Assembly: GCA_012845835.1 (NCBI GenBank)
Contig: JABAKD010000013.1
Coordinates: 14,004,348-14,068,347, forward strand
Reading direction: 5' to 3'
Length of the DNA: 64,000 nucleotides
Source: Undaria pinnatifida
Taxonomy: Eukaryota > Sar > Phaeophyceae > Laminariales > Alariaceae
Position numbers and translations under genes: made by a program. Below are positions 22,945 through 35,690 of this stretch, piece after piece. The notes beneath the pieces are model-generated. The model was not told the origin of the DNA, ran no database searches, and saw nothing but the letters and a program-made list of their open reading frames with translations. Numbering within the stretch: position 1 is the stretch's first letter; each line of letters opens with the position of its first letter.

Positions 22945-24774
22945 CAAGGGGGCACAAAAAAAAAACTCCCGGACACCTAACTCCAGTTTTTGCATTTGGT
23001 CGGCGGGGAGGGGGGGGGGGGGGGTCTACCAGCACACTAAATCCTATATAAAGAACTATGCAACTCTAATTCCTATATAAAGAACCATGCAACACTAATT
23101 CCCATATAAAACAAAGTGACTTGGCCATAGACCAGGCACTGGGTGCCACTGCGGATAATGGGTTTAGTCGAACAAGAGGCGAACCCTCGGCAACGTAGGT
23201 GTTAGGTCAGTGACACTTGGTGACACTACTGTACGGGCGTAGTACATCGTCCTCGAGACGCCGCCGACACCACGAGATCGAACCGGGCCAGTACACAAGC
23301 TTGCACAAGCCAACACAAGCTCAAAAGAAAATGCGGCGAGATGTCCTTTTGAAACCGCCAAAAACGCGGCGAGACAAGATCGACTATAATTTCATAATTT
23401 CACCGACGAGCTTCCTCGTTCTGACCAGTTCTGCCAAGTTCTGGGTACACAAGGTTGCACAAGGGTGTGTCTACTCGGTGGTGTCAACGCCCAAAACCTC
23501 TCGGTTCAAGCTCTGAGTCGAGTTGTCTGAGTGGAGCGGATGGGGACAGACGCGTAAGAGTTGTAGCGGCGCAATGGTCAAATGTGGCATAATTTGCGGC
23601 TGCTTCAACCAGCATCTTCCCGGCGGGAACCACCATTGCGACGATTGCGATATCTTGTTGCACAACTTGTGTGTGCAAATATCTTTGAAGATAAAAAAAA
23701 ATAGGAGGAGGAGGAGGAGGAGGAGGAGGAGGAGGAGGAGGAGGAGGAGGAGGAGGAGGAGGAGGAGGAGGAGGAGGAGGAGGAGGAGGAGGGGGGGGGA
23801 GGGGGCGGGGGCAGCCGTGGGGCGTGCCTCTGGCGTAGCCCCAGGCCAACGCAGGACAAGTCGGGTCAGGCGGAAAAAAAAGGATGTGGGGAGCAGAAGA
23901 ATCGGAGGAGGAAGAGGAAGAGGAAGAAGACGAGGAAGAAAAAGAGGAAGAGGAAGAGGAAGAGGAAGAAGAAGAAGAAGAAGAGAAAGAGGAAGAAAAA
24001 AAGAAAGTGGAAGAGGAAGAGTAGGAAGAGGAAAATGAAAACGAAGAAGAAGAGCCTTGCGGGGAGGGGGCGGGGGCAGCCGAGGGTTCGGCCGGCGGGG
24101 CTGCCTCTACTGTGATTTTAGGCGTTAGCAGTCTTGGCCGGGTTAGGTATAAGAAAAGATTGTGGGAGCAAGTAGAGTGAGACGAGGAGAGAGGAGAGCC
24201 CTGCTTGGGGCGGGAGAGCTGTGGGCAGTTTCTGCAAACACCTGAAGGTGTCCGTCTATGATCGCATCGAATATTATTATTATTGTTGCACGGCCGAAAT
24301 CGGCCATTTTTTTTCATATTTTCATCAACGAACGGCCGATCTTGGCCGTTCGGGCGAAAAGGGGGAGGGGGGAAAAACTTGGAGGGGAGGCGGGGGAGCA
24401 ACGACAAATAGCAAGCAATATCATCTGCTTCACTACCACCGTGTTGTACTGTCCATCTGTGGCGTCCATTTAATCCAAGTTTGATACAACATGCATGAGG
24501 CCTTTTCGAGAAACCAAGTTGGACAAAAGCAAGATTAGAACAGGACTTGACACAGCAGTACACGCTTGTGTACGGCAACAAAACCTTGCAAAAGCCCGAA
24601 CCCCCGTCGATCGTGCTCCATGGTGCTTTCTACCTGACCAAAAAGCCACAAGACGACGTTAAACGGCCTCAACATTCAACGAAACTCAGGGGGAAAATAA
24701 CATTTTTTTCGGTGTCGGACCCGGGGGGGGGGGGGTAATTAGGTGTCCGGGATTTTTTTTTTTGTGCGCCCTCG
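22945..24774. mobile_element. hAT-like non-autonomous DNA transposon, 1.83 kb
   Basis: The left end CAAGGGGGCACA, an A tract, then TCCCGGACACCTAA faces its reverse complement at the right end (TTAGGTGTCCGGGA, a T tract, TGTGCGCCCTCG). This gives terminal inverted repeats of about 35 bp. Flanks are GGGTAAG on the left and GGGTGAG on the right, a 7-8 bp target duplication with one difference. The uninterrupted site survives in the inverted LINE copy near 19553-19562, which proves insertion. CA(A/G)GG ends and a near-8-bp duplication suit hAT. No transposase frame is visible: the interior is (GGA)n, GAAGAG-rich and otherwise unique. Confidence 0.85.
23703..23800. repeat. (GGA)n microsatellite
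   Basis: About 30 uninterrupted GGA triplets, followed at 23900-24055 by GAAGAG-rich sequence; both produce low-complexity open frames. Confidence 0.9.
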
Positions 24775-25535
24775 GGGTGAGGGCTAGTCAGGGGGGCAAG
24801 AGAAAGACTGGATGGATCATCTCAAGGAGGATATGTCGGACTTTGGAATGTAATTCGAAGGGTGTCGAAAGGCTGCTCAGAAGGCTGGCAGGTGGTTTCG
24901 ACGAGTAGAGAAGGGAGCCGGAGGAGGGGGGGAGGGGGGGGGGAGGGGAAGGGGGGGGGGGGGGGGAGGGGAGGGGGGGGGGGGGGAAGAGGGGGCATCA
25001 TGCCCAAGACACTGAAGTCTGGGTTTGGCCATCATCGTCTTGAAAGTTGTGGGCTATCCAATGGCCGTCCCAAGATTGCGTAAGACCGCCCTGACTTCTT
25101 CACCATGTTGCGCTCTCTCCCCAGTCAGTGCCATTGATGATGAACTTGATACCCTCTATGAGCCGAACGCCGTCTATAGTCAGTTCCTAGGGTCTGCTAG
25201 TATGACCTTTTTTCTTCTTTTTTCCTTGCCTATTCTTCAGACAAGTCTGTTGTCTTTTCTTGCTTTTTTGTCTTTTTTTTTCTTTGCTTTCCTTTTTTTT
25301 CGATTTCTTCTCTTTTCTTTCCTTTCCTTTATTTATCTTGTTTTCTTCTCGTTGTTTTTTTTTTCGATTTGGCTTTAGTCTGCCGTGCGTACGCGGAGCG
25401 ATAGATACTACGTGTAGTATATACGTGATAGTTTTTCTTTGGTGGCAAGCGATATAGTCGGTTTCTCCAGGCGCGAGTAACGAGACGTATGCACCGTTTT
25501 GGACCTGGCACATCGTAGACTGCATACCTTCGTTC

Positions 25536-26689
25536 CCCTTTGCCGCCTCGGTAAGGTATGCTGCGAAGCATGCCCTAGCAGGCTTGTAGCGGGAGTGGGG
25601 GGGTCTTTCTGGCGGGTGTAAGGCCGGACTCACCCTCAAGGAGTGATACCTTCTTGCTGCTGCGTGTGGCCGCGAGGCTTAGGCGTGGCGGTAGAGTTGG
25701 GTCGTACGTGGTGCGTTAGGCATGGTCACCTATGATTCGCGCGTCTTTTTAGGCAGCAGCGGCGGAGCAGCAATGCTTAATCGGGATGCTCGTGCGCGGA
25801 GGCAGACGCCACCACGAGCCACGCTACGGGGCAGTCTCGGTTTGCGTGGAGGAAACTGCGCCGGCAGGAGGCTGGATTCGACGACGAAGAAGGAGGGCGA
25901 CTGGCCGTCGACGGGCGGGGAAGAGACGGATTGAACTCTCCCTGAACGAGAATTTTTGTTTTTCAGATCAGCACCGCAAACTGCGTGGAGCATTTTGATT
26001 TTTTTTGGACGGGGGAGAAGGGGAACCGACTGGAATTGAGTGTGAACGAGAGCAAGTGCGAAGGAGCTGGCCGAGTGAGCTAAGGCGATGAGGCGGCCAC
26101 GGAGAACCACAGCAGAAGGATGGCACACGGAGACCCACGACCGGCACGCACATCATCATCAATCATGAGAGCAGCGATCGTCAATTTTTTCAAGGGTTAT
26201 TTTTACGAGGCAGTAGTACAACATGTTACTTACGTCACTGATTTTTGTAGAGTTTGTAGAAGAGTTGTATACCCTTCACGGGGAACGACCCGCCGCAATT
26301 TTCAATTTTCAGGCACGGGCGTCGTAGCTGCGCTGCAACCTGTCAAATAACTCGGGAAGGAGGGGCGATTATTGATATCTGTATTGCTGCTGTGGTTTTT
26401 GGTTCCATTGCTCTTGTTTCACTGCATGCCCGCGGGTCGTCACTCTGACAGCACTCCAGACAGCAGGCGCGTTCGTCTATACCCACGATTACCGTGCGGT
26501 TCGTACGGTGCATGCAGCCCAACCGCTGTAGTTTGTAGCCGCGAGTTGGTTAGTTGTGGGGACGGGTGAACTCTATGCTGTAGTTGAGTGGATACCCGCT
26601 GCCATGTGAGTTCAGTTTGCACATTTGACCTTTTCACTTGTGCGCCTTTTTCCGTATCGTGCGTTTTTAGGCGGGAAAGCGTAGTTTTG
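25536..26689. other. No recognisable gene
   Basis: An open frame on the minus strand at 26128-25730 is arginine/serine-rich without motifs, and its opposite strand is also open. I see no reason to call it a gene. Confidence 0.45.
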
Positions 26690-26916
26690 TTTGATATCTT
26701 TCGAATTGCTTGGTTATTATTGTGTCTGTGACTCGGGAGGGAGAGCACCCCGAGAGACCAATCTACCGCAACCAACCTTGACGGTATTCCACTGGTGGTC
26801 TCTACTCTAAATCCCGTCTCTCCCTCCGTTAACCACTAGCCAGGTCCCAACCGAAACCCATGCAGTCTAAGACGACTGAGTCCCACCCACGGTACGATAC
26901 CGTGGAAACTCCTCCA
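26690..26916. repeat. Split direct repeat, copy 2
   Basis: From TTTGATATCTTTCGAATTGC to CGTGGAAACTCCTCCA; matches 27339-27566 with essentially one substitution (CTCGGGAG against CTTGGGAG). Confidence 0.9.
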
Positions 26917-27338
26917 TCCGACTCCTAAGTGAACCAACTGTTGTATATACCAATATCAGTTAATTCCTAGTGCACAGAAATGAAGACAAACACAATTGTC
27001 ATAAAATACACAGTGCGACATTTCCCCCTTCTCCTCACCTTCGAAAGAAAAAGGGTGGGTGGGTGGGAGAAATATCACGAGAGCCGACCTAATGCTGGGT
27101 CGCTGGCCGGCTACTAACACTTGCCTCTTCTCTGGTCGCACAGCCTACACGGTACCGTCCCTTGCCCTCCGACGTGCGGGCTTACCTAGCTGCGCGAGTC
27201 AACCGAAGAGTGATGGCCACCAACTACCGTGTGGTGGACCGTTACCAGAGCATGGAACAACAACCCTAAATTCTTTCGCGTCCAAACAAACCACGGGTTA
27301 CGCCGCTTTCGGTTCCCGAAGGTCATAACCCTCTCCTT

Positions 27339-27566
27339 TGTTTGATATCTTTCGAATTGCTTGGTTATTATTGTGTCTGTGACTTGGGAGGGAGAGCACC
27401 CCGAGAGACCAATCTACCGCAACCAACCTTGACGGTATTCCACTGGTGGTCTCTACTCTAAATCCCGTCTCTCCCTCCGTTAACCACTAGCCAGGTCCCA
27501 ACCGAAACCCATGCAGTCTAAGACGACTGAGTCCCACCCACGGTACGATACCGTGGAAACTCCTCC
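27339..27566. repeat. Split direct repeat, copy 1
   Basis: Near-identical to 26690-26916. The high identity implies recent replication or gene conversion. Confidence 0.9.
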
Positions 27567-27629
27567 AAACACGAGGTCGCCGAAGACTGCTACGGTTTCC
27601 CCCATATAGTGCCTTGGCCTGGCTGTCTC

Positions 27630-28705
27630 TGGCCCTTTCCTGCTACCGCTAGTTTGCGAGAGACTTGTCCTGCGTCCTCTACGTTATTGCGAGTGTATAC
27701 CTTGTAAGCATCAGACTTCCAACGTCCTTCGCGCTGGGTTACTCGCTCGGGCACGTCGCTCCCGCCGCGAGCACGGACGCACCTCCTATACGGAGAGAGT
27801 GTAGTGCAAACTCATCGGGGTTGCGTCCCGACTGCGCCACAATCTCTCTCAACGCTCGCATCGCTTGGCCATATCCCCATACTCTCACTCCGTTGTCACT
27901 ACGATACGAGGCGAGGGGGGCGCGTTCGGGAAGCGCTGGATACCGCGACAACAGATCCACCATGAGGGCAACGGCGCCGCCGCCGGTGCCCAAACCCGAA
28001 CGCGGACCCCGCACCGCGGAACGTGTGCGCACGATGACGCTACCTGCTTGCCCCTGATCACCCTTGTGTCCCCGAAAGCGTACCTCCAAGCGATCGGCCC
28101 CTTGCCACCGCAATATATCCAACTGGCTCTCTCCAGCAAAGAATGCAACATCACTACGTGTAAGGCAGTGTGCGGCGTGCACGACGCCTGCTGCGCCCGC
28201 AAACACCTCGTCCGACCGCATAATGAAAACAAAAAAATATGCCATACCCAAACAAAGCCACAGAACGCCACCACCACTGCCCCATGACGGGGCTAGGCTT
28301 TTCCCTGCCCACAGCATCTCCCATGACACCGGGAGGCGTACGGGGCGGGCTGTTCCCGCGAGCGTGTGTGAACGTGAAATCCCTTTCAACGCGCTCTTCA
28401 TCAAAGACGACTTTGTAGGAAGCTCAAGACCCAAACCCACCCGGTGAAAATACTGTACGGCGGCAAGTTTACCAGAAATGGTCCCCGCTTGGTTCCCTTC
28501 AGATGCGGCACACCACGCCGCGAAATCGACCAGGGCCCATATCAGGCGCTTTCTGACTCCCCTGGTTCAAGATATGACTCGCTACCTATCCACTCACGAA
28601 ATTTTAACCAAGACCGGAAGCCTGAGCCATAAGTGCGTTCAGACGAGCCCGCAACTGACTGCCGGATGTACTGGACGCTAAAATCCCGGTACATAGACCC
28701 GCACC
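27630..28705 (-). pseudogene. Tyrosine recombinase (DIRS-like), nearly complete
   Basis: The core-binding domain starts about 28700 (SSERTYGSGFRSWLKFREW). After a frame change near 28540 it continues as DFAAWCAASEGNQAG and KLAAVQYFHRVGLGLELP, and the long frame 28440-27739 then holds the catalytic domain. Catalytic positions visible are the first arginine in IMRSDEVFAG, the lysine region in RFRGHKGDQGQ, and the HxxR box in FALHSLRIGGAS. A second frame change at about 27750 leads into REGRWKSDAYKVYTRNN, which has the tryptophan and the YKVYTR segment holding the likely catalytic tyrosine. All catalytic residues are present, so only two frame changes, possibly sequence errors, separate it from an intact enzyme. 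Family matches the broken copy at 1.4-4.6 kb. Confidence 0.9.
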
Positions 28706-28839
28706 CGCTTGCCCTAGGTCCTGCTCCTGATCCGGATACAGGTTCCGACCCCGGGTGTACCAGCGGCGCCTCCCTCCTGGTAGCTGCAGCTCGATGTCCT
28801 CCCAGAGTTGGCCCCGCGGGTGAGCGGAGCCCGCACCCC

Positions 28840-29166
28840 TACGGGCTGCTAGGTACAGCGGCAGTGCGAGCTGTCGAACCACCCTGTGCCATGGCTTGTC
28901 CCCTGGCTTGCGTGCCGGCTTGTGACCCCCCGGCTCCCGCGCTAGGAGCGCGAGATCCATCGGATGCTGCAGCGCTGCCGCTGCGGTACTTCTTCGCGGA
29001 GTCGTGAAGGAATGCACATTGCCGGAAACGGCCACCCTCCTTTTTGGCCCAACCGAAACAGTGCCTCGCCGTCTGCGTCTTCGCCCGCTTCGCCGCCGAC
29101 GGGCCGCTTCTTGCCCAACTTGACGTGCCGCCCGCGGACAACTATCATACCACCCGTATATAACAT
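28840..29166 (-). pseudogene. Possible gag-like fragment of the recombinase element
   Basis: The minus strand encodes RHCFGWAKKEGGRFRQCAFL followed by HD, a cysteine/histidine spacing like the CCCH-type finger in DIRS gag proteins, then a Gly/Ala/Ser-rich tail. Only position and this motif support it. Confidence 0.4.
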
Positions 29167-29430
29167 TTAATACATATATGCATTATATACCACCTGTATA
29201 TAACAATTATATATACACATTATATATATATGATATATACCGGTTCGTAACCTGCTCGTATCCCAGATATACTTTGAACCATCGAATGCGGAGAACCTGG
29301 TACCAGGGATACATTCTACCTGGTACGCATCAAGTGTCCTTCCAACCCCCGTTCGACCCCGTCCGAATTTATATATATTCGTATGTATATATTTTTTCTT
29401 TTCTTCTTTTTCTTTTCGCCTCCGGTTCAC
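29167..29430. other. AT-rich spacer
   Basis: TATATA-rich stretch (29170-29240) and C+T-rich tail; no gene. Confidence 0.6.
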
Positions 29431-30020
29431 CCATTTAATAGACGCTGTCGGAACTTACATCCGGTTCATCTAGCACTTGAGTTGTCGTGCATACGCGATG
29501 AATACATGATGACGATGACCAATATTTCAGCGATTGACACGTAATTTCGCATCAGATTCATGACCATTCTTACCATGGTCTGCGTATTGTGATATATTCG
29601 GTACCATACCTGTGGTATAAATATATACACACGTACGATGATTCGCGACTTGTCAGATCACATCTTCTGCTGTACCAGGTACTCGTACTACACAGCGACG
29701 GCTGCATCATTCGAGCCCACCTAAAAACCATGACCCATCGATTGTACGCGAAACATGTGAAGCCGTGATACCTGCGGTCGCACGCAACGGCGTGTCGATC
29801 GCCTCTCTCGACTTCCCATGCAGAATGAACCCGACGCCTGTCTCGACGGAGACTAGGTGTGGGTATTCTGTCTTTGGTTTCTCAATTCGAGCATGAATGG
29901 GGTACATACTAACAACCTATATAGGTCCAACGCCCGTCTCAACGGAGACTGGGTATGCATTTACCCCGCACCAAAGCCTGATATTCTGTATCTGACTTCT
30001 TCGTTAAATCGAGCCCACCT
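29430..30020. repeat. Array flank, left copy of a roughly 600-bp direct repeat
   Basis: From AATAGACGCTGTCGGAACTT through the first two satellite anchors; repeated at 35090-35690 with few differences. Confidence 0.85.
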
Positions 30021-31079
30021 GAGACCATGACCCATCGATTGTACGCGAAACATGCGAAGCCGTGATACCGGCGGTCGCATACAGCAATAAAAAAAAACGC
30101 CTGTCTCGACGGAGACGAGGTGTAGTTATCCTGTCTTTGGTTTCTCAATTCGAGCATGAAGGGGGGGTACAAATAATTGGAGACATAAATCATCGCCCGT
30201 CTCAACGGAGACTGGGTACGTATTCTGCCTCAACCCCACCTGAAACCATGACCCATCGATTGTACGCGAAACAGGCGAAGCCGTGATACCAGCGGTCGCA
30301 TGCAGCGACAACCAAACGCCTGCCTCGACGGAGAAGAGGTGTAAGTATCCTGTCTTTGGTTTCTCAATTCGAGCATGAAAGGGGGTACAAATGATGGGCG
30401 ACATACGTCAACGCCCGTCGCAACGGAGACTGGGTACGTATTCTGCCTCAACCCCACCTGAAACCATGACCCATCGATTGTACGCGAAACATGCGAAGCC
30501 GTGATACCGGCGGTCGCATACAGCAATAAATAAACGCCTGTCTCGACGGAGACGAGGTGTAGGTATTCTGTCTTTGGTTTCTCAATTCGAGCATGAAGGC
30601 GGGTACAAATAATTGGCGACATAAATCATTGCCCGTCTCAACGGAGACTGTGTACGTATTCTGCCTCAACCCCACCTGAAACCATGACCCATCGATTGTA
30701 CGCGAAACATGCGAAGCCGTGATACCGGCGGTCGCATACAGCAATAAATAAACGCCTGTCTCGACGGAGACGAGGTGTAGGTATTCTGTCTTTGGTTTCT
30801 CAAATCGAGCATGAAGGGGGGGTATAAATAATTGGCGACATAAATCATCGCCCGTCTCAACGGAGACTGGGTACGTATTCTGACTCCACCCCACCTGAAA
30901 CCATGACCCATCGATTGTACGCGAAACATGCGAAGCCGTGATACCGGCGGTCGCATACAGCAATAAATAAACGCCTGTCTCGACGGAGACGAGGTGTAGG
31001 TATTCTGTCTTTGGTTTCTCAATTCGAGCATGAAGGCGGGTACAAATAATTGGCGACGTAAATCAGCGCCCCTCTCAAC

Positions 31080-34000
31080 GTAGACTAGGTACGTATTATG
31101 TCTCAACCCCACCTGAAACCATGACCCATCGATTGTACGCGAAACCTGCGAAGCCGAGAGACCGGCGGTCGCATACAGCAATAACCAAATGCCTGCCTCG
31201 ACGGAGACGAGGTATAGGTATCCTGTCTTCGGTTTCTCAATTCGAGCATGAAGGGGGGGTACAAATAATTGGAGACATAAATCATCGCCCGTCTCAACGG
31301 AGACTGGGTACGTATTCTGCCTCAACCCCACCTGAAACCATGACCCATCGATTGTACGCGAAACATGCGAAGCCGCGATACCAGCGGTCGCATGCAGCGA
31401 CAACCAAACGCCTGCCTCGAAGGAGACGAGGTGTAAGTATCCTGTCTTTGGTTCCTCAATTCGAGCATGAAAGGGGGTACAAATGATTGGCGACATACGT
31501 CAACGCCCGTCACAACGGAGACTGGGTACGTATTCTGCCTCAACCCCACCTGAAACCATGACCCATCGATTGTACGCGAAACATGCGAAGCCGTGATTCC
31601 GGCGGTCGCATACAGCAATAAATAAACGCCTGTCTCGACGGAGACGAGGTGTAGTTATCCTGTCTTTGGTTTCTCAATTCGAGCATGAAGGGGGGGTACA
31701 AATAATTGGCGACATAAATCATCGCCCGTCTCAACGGAGACTGGGTACGTATTCTGCCTCAACCCCACCTGAAACCATGACCCATCGATTGTACGCGAAA
31801 CATGCGAAGCCGTGATACCGGCGGTCGCATACAGCAATAAATAAACGCCTGTCTCGACGGAGACGAGGTGTAGTTATCCTGTCTTTGGTTTCTCAATTCG
31901 AGCATGAAGGGGGGGGGTACAAATAATTGGCGACATACATCATCGCCCGTCTCAACGGAGACTGGGTACGTATTCTGCCTCAACCCCACCTGAAACCATG
32001 ACCCATCGATTGTACGCGAAACATGCGAAGCCGTGATACCGGCGGTCGCATACACCAGTAACTAAACGCCTGTCTCGACGGAGACGAGGTGTAGGTATTC
32101 TGTCTTTGGTTTCTCAATTCGAGCATGAAGGCGGGTACAAATAATTGGCGACGTAAATCAGCGCCCCTCTCAACGTAGACTAGGTACGTATTCTGCCTCA
32201 ACCCCACCTGAAACCATGACCCATCGATTGTACGCGAAACATGCGAAGCCGTGATACCGGCGGTCGCATACACCAGTAACTAAACGCCTGTCTCGACGGA
32301 GACGAGGTGTAGGTATTCTGTCTTTGGTTCCTCAATTCGAGCATGAAGGCGGGTACAAATAATTGGCGACGTAAATCAGCGCCCCTCTCAACGTAAACTA
32401 GGTAAATCAGCGCCCCTCTCAACGTAGACTAGGTACGTATTATGTCTCAACCCCACCTGAAACCATGACCCATCGATTGTACGCGAAACCTGCGAAGCCG
32501 AGAGACCGGCGGTCGCATACAGCAATAACCAAATGCCTGCCTCGACGGAGACGAGGTATAGGTATCCTGTCTTCGGTTTCTCAATTCGAGCATGAAGGGG
32601 GGGTACAAATAATTGGAGACATAAATCATCGCCCGTCTCAACGGAGACTGGGTACATATTCTGCCTCAACCCCACCTGAAACCATGACCCATCGATTGTA
32701 CGCGAAACATGCGAAGCCGTGATACCGGCGGTCGCATACAGCAATAAATAAACGCCTGTCTCGACGGAGACGAGGTGTAGTTATCCTGTCTTTGGTTTCT
32801 CAATTCGAGCATGAAGGGGGGGGGTACAAATAATTGGCGACATACATCATCGCCCGTCTCAACGGAGACTGGGTACGTATTCTGCCTCAACCCCACCTGA
32901 AACCATGACCCATCGATTGTACGCGAAACATGCGAAGCCGTGATACCGGCGGTCGCATACACCAGTAACTAAACGCCTGTCTCGACGGAGACGAGGTGTA
33001 GGTATTCTGTCTTTGGTTTCTCAATTCGAGCATGAAGGCGGGTACAAATAATTGGCGACGTAAATCAGCGCCCCTCTCAACGTAGACTAGGTACGTATTC
33101 TGCCTCAACCCCACCTGAAACCATGACCCATCGATTGTACGCGAAACATGCGAAGCCGTGATACCGGCGGTCGCATACACCAGTAACTAAACGCCTGTCT
33201 CGACGGAGACGAGGTGTAGGTATTCTGTCTTTGGTTCCTCAATTCGAGCATGAAGGCGGGTACAAATAATTGGCGACGTAAATCAGCGCCCCTCTCAACG
33301 TAAACTAGGTAAATCAGCGCCCCTCTCAACGTAGACTAGGTACGTATTATGTCTCAACCCCACCTGAAACCATGACCCATCGATTGTACGCGAAACCTGC
33401 GAAGCCGAGAGACCGGCGGTCGCATACAGCAATAACCAAATGCCTGCCTCGACGGAGACGAGGTATAGGTATCCTGTCTTCGGTTTCTCAATTCGAGCAT
33501 GAAGGGGGGGTACAAATAATTGGAGACATAAATCATCGCCCGTCTCAACGGAGACTGGGTACGTATTCTGCCTCAACCCCACCTGAAACCATGACCCATC
33601 GATTGTACGCGAAACATGCGAAGCCGCGATACCAGCGGTCGCATGCAGCGACAACCAAACGCCTGCCTCGAAGGAGACGAGGTGTAAGTATCCTGTCTTT
33701 GGTTCCTCAATTCGAGCATGAAAGGGGGTACAAATGATTGGCGACATACGTCAACGCCCGTCACAACGGAGACTGGGTACGTATTCTGCCTCAACCCCAC
33801 CTGAAACCATGACCCATCGATTGTACGCGAAACATGCGAAGCCGTGATTCCGGCGGTCGCATACAGCAATAAATAAACGCCTGTCTCGACGGAGACGAGG
33901 TGTAGTTATCCTGTCTTTGGTTTCTCAATTCGAGCATGAAGGGGGGGTACAAATAATTGGCGACATAAATCATCGCCCGTCTCAACGGAGACTGGGTACG

Positions 34001-34450
34001 TATTCTGCCTCAACCCCACCTGAAACCATGACCCATCGATTGTACGCGAAACATGCGAAGCCGTGATACCGGCGGTCGCATACAGCAATAAATAAACGCC
34101 TGTCTCGACGGAGACGAGGTGTAGTTATCCTGTCTTTGGTTTCTCAATTCGAGCATGAAGGGGGGGGGTACAAATAATTGGCGACATACATCATCGCCCG
34201 TCTCAACGGAGACTGGGTACGTATTCTGCCTCAACCCCACCTGAAACCATGACCCATCGATTGTACGCGAAACATGCGAAGCCGTGATACCGGCGGTCGC
34301 ATACACCAGTAACTAAACGCCTGTCTCGACGGAGACGAGGTGTAGGTATTCTGTCTTTGGTTTCTCAATTCGAGCATGAAGGCGGGTACAAATAATTGGC
34401 GACGTAAATCAGCGCCCCTCTCAACGTAGACTAGGTACGTATTCTGCCTC
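31080..34450. repeat. Higher-order repeat blocks within the satellite
   Basis: Blocks repeat exactly or nearly so: 31103-32200 reappears at 33354-34450 (offset 2251) and 31759-32640 at 32666-33548 (offset 907). The wider junctions contain a 31-bp local duplication of the segment with CAGCGCCCCTCTCAACGTA, at about 32373-32430 and 33280-33340. Confidence 0.85.
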
Positions 34451-35089
34451 AACCCCACCTGAAACCATGACCCATCGATTGTACGCGAAACATGCGAAGC
34501 CGTGATACCGGCGGTCGCATACAGCAGTAACTAAACGCCTGTCTCGACGGAGACGAGGTGTAGGTATTCTGTCTTTGGTTCCTCAATTCGAGCATGAAGG
34601 CGGGTACAAATAATTGGCGACGTAAATCAGCGCCCCTCTCAACGTAAACTAGGTACGTATTCTGTATCAACCCCACCTGAAACCATGACCCATCGATTGT
34701 ACGCGAAACCTGCGAAGCCGAGAGACCGGCGGTCGCATACAGCAATAACCAAATGCCTGCCTCGACGGAGACGAGGTATAGGTATCCTGTCTTCGGTTTC
34801 TCAATTCGAGCATGAAGGGGGGCTGCAAATAATAACGTCGTCACATAAGTCAACGCCCGTCTGCCCGTCTCGACGGAGACTGGGTAAGTATTATGCGTCT
34901 ATCTTCTCACTTTTTATTCCGGTGAAATACTGTCCAACGCCTGACTCGACGGAGTGCCAGGTAGACATTCTGTATTTCTTACATATTAGGCTTGTCACCT
35001 GCAGGAACAGGGCGCTGTATACTATGCGTAATAATATATTCCAGCCATTGGTATATATATATACTCGGAGTATATATTTTCGCTTCTGG

Positions 35090-35690
35090 TTCATCCATTT
35101 AATAGACGCTGTCGGAACTTACATCCGGTTCATCTACCACTTGAGTTGTCGTGCAAACGCGATGAATACATGATGACGATGACCAATATTTCAGCGATTG
35201 ACACGTAATTTCGCATCAGATTCATGACCATTCTTACCATGGTCTGCGTATTGTGGTATATTCGGTACCATACCTATGGTATAAATATGTGCATACGTAC
35301 GAAGATGAGTCGCGACTTGTCAGATCACATCTTCTGCTGTACCAGGTAGTCGTACTACACAGCGACGGCTGCATCATTCGAGCCCACCTAAAAACCATGA
35401 CCCATCGATTGTACGCGAAACATGTGAAGCCGTGATACCTGCGGTCGCACGCAACGGCGTGGCGATCGCCTCTCTCGACTTCCCATACAGAATGAACCCG
35501 ACGCCTGTCTCGACGGAGACTAGGTGTGGGTATTCTGTCTTTGGTTTCTCAATTCGAGCATGAATGGGGTACATACTAACAACCTATATAGGTCAACGCC
35601 CGTCTCAACGGAGACTGGGTATGCATTTAACCCGCACCAAAGCCTGATATTCTGTATCTGACTTCTTCATTAAATCGAGCCCACCTGAGA
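35090..35690. repeat. Array flank, right copy of a roughly 600-bp direct repeat
   Basis: Second copy, offset about 5.66 kb. It suggests that the array and its flank duplicated as one large unit, or that an element with long direct terminal repeats holds the array. Confidence 0.85.

Larger units (their letters stand above)
21440..25535 (+). mobile_element. LINE, right copy, carrying a hAT-like insertion
   Basis: Coding remains run from the RT at about 21480 to the C-terminal tail at about 22893. The 3' non-coding part is split by an insertion at 22945-24774 and continues to about 25535. A T-rich (TTTTC)n segment at 25205-25375 mirrors the A-rich segment of the left copy. Confidence 0.75.
26690..29166 (-). 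mobile_element. Tyrosine-recombinase retroelement with split direct repeats, partial
   Basis: Reading on the minus strand: a possible gag-like segment (29166-28840), a tyrosine recombinase (28700-27630), a 228-bp repeat (27566-27339), a unique 420-bp block, then the same 228-bp repeat again (26916-26690). Repeats placed behind the recombinase with a unique block between them match the B1-A2-B2 arrangement of Ngaro/PAT-type split direct repeats. The matching A1 at the far end was not found, and no RT or RNase H lies between, so this is probably an internally deleted copy. Confidence 0.65.

Noticed and set aside
23484-24581. 365-codon minus-strand frame and the facing Arg-rich plus-strand frame
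   Set aside because: They are produced by (GGA)n and GAAGAG repeats inside the hAT-like element; long poly-Ser and poly-Pro runs and no domain.
25730-26128. 132-codon minus-strand frame
   Set aside because: No motif, no splice support, and the opposite strand is also open.
30448-31496. Open frames up to 276 codons on the minus strand of the satellite array
   Set aside because: The unit length is close to a multiple of three, so any open unit frame propagates. Frames switch between units, composition is meaningless and the same DNA is open on the plus strand in places.
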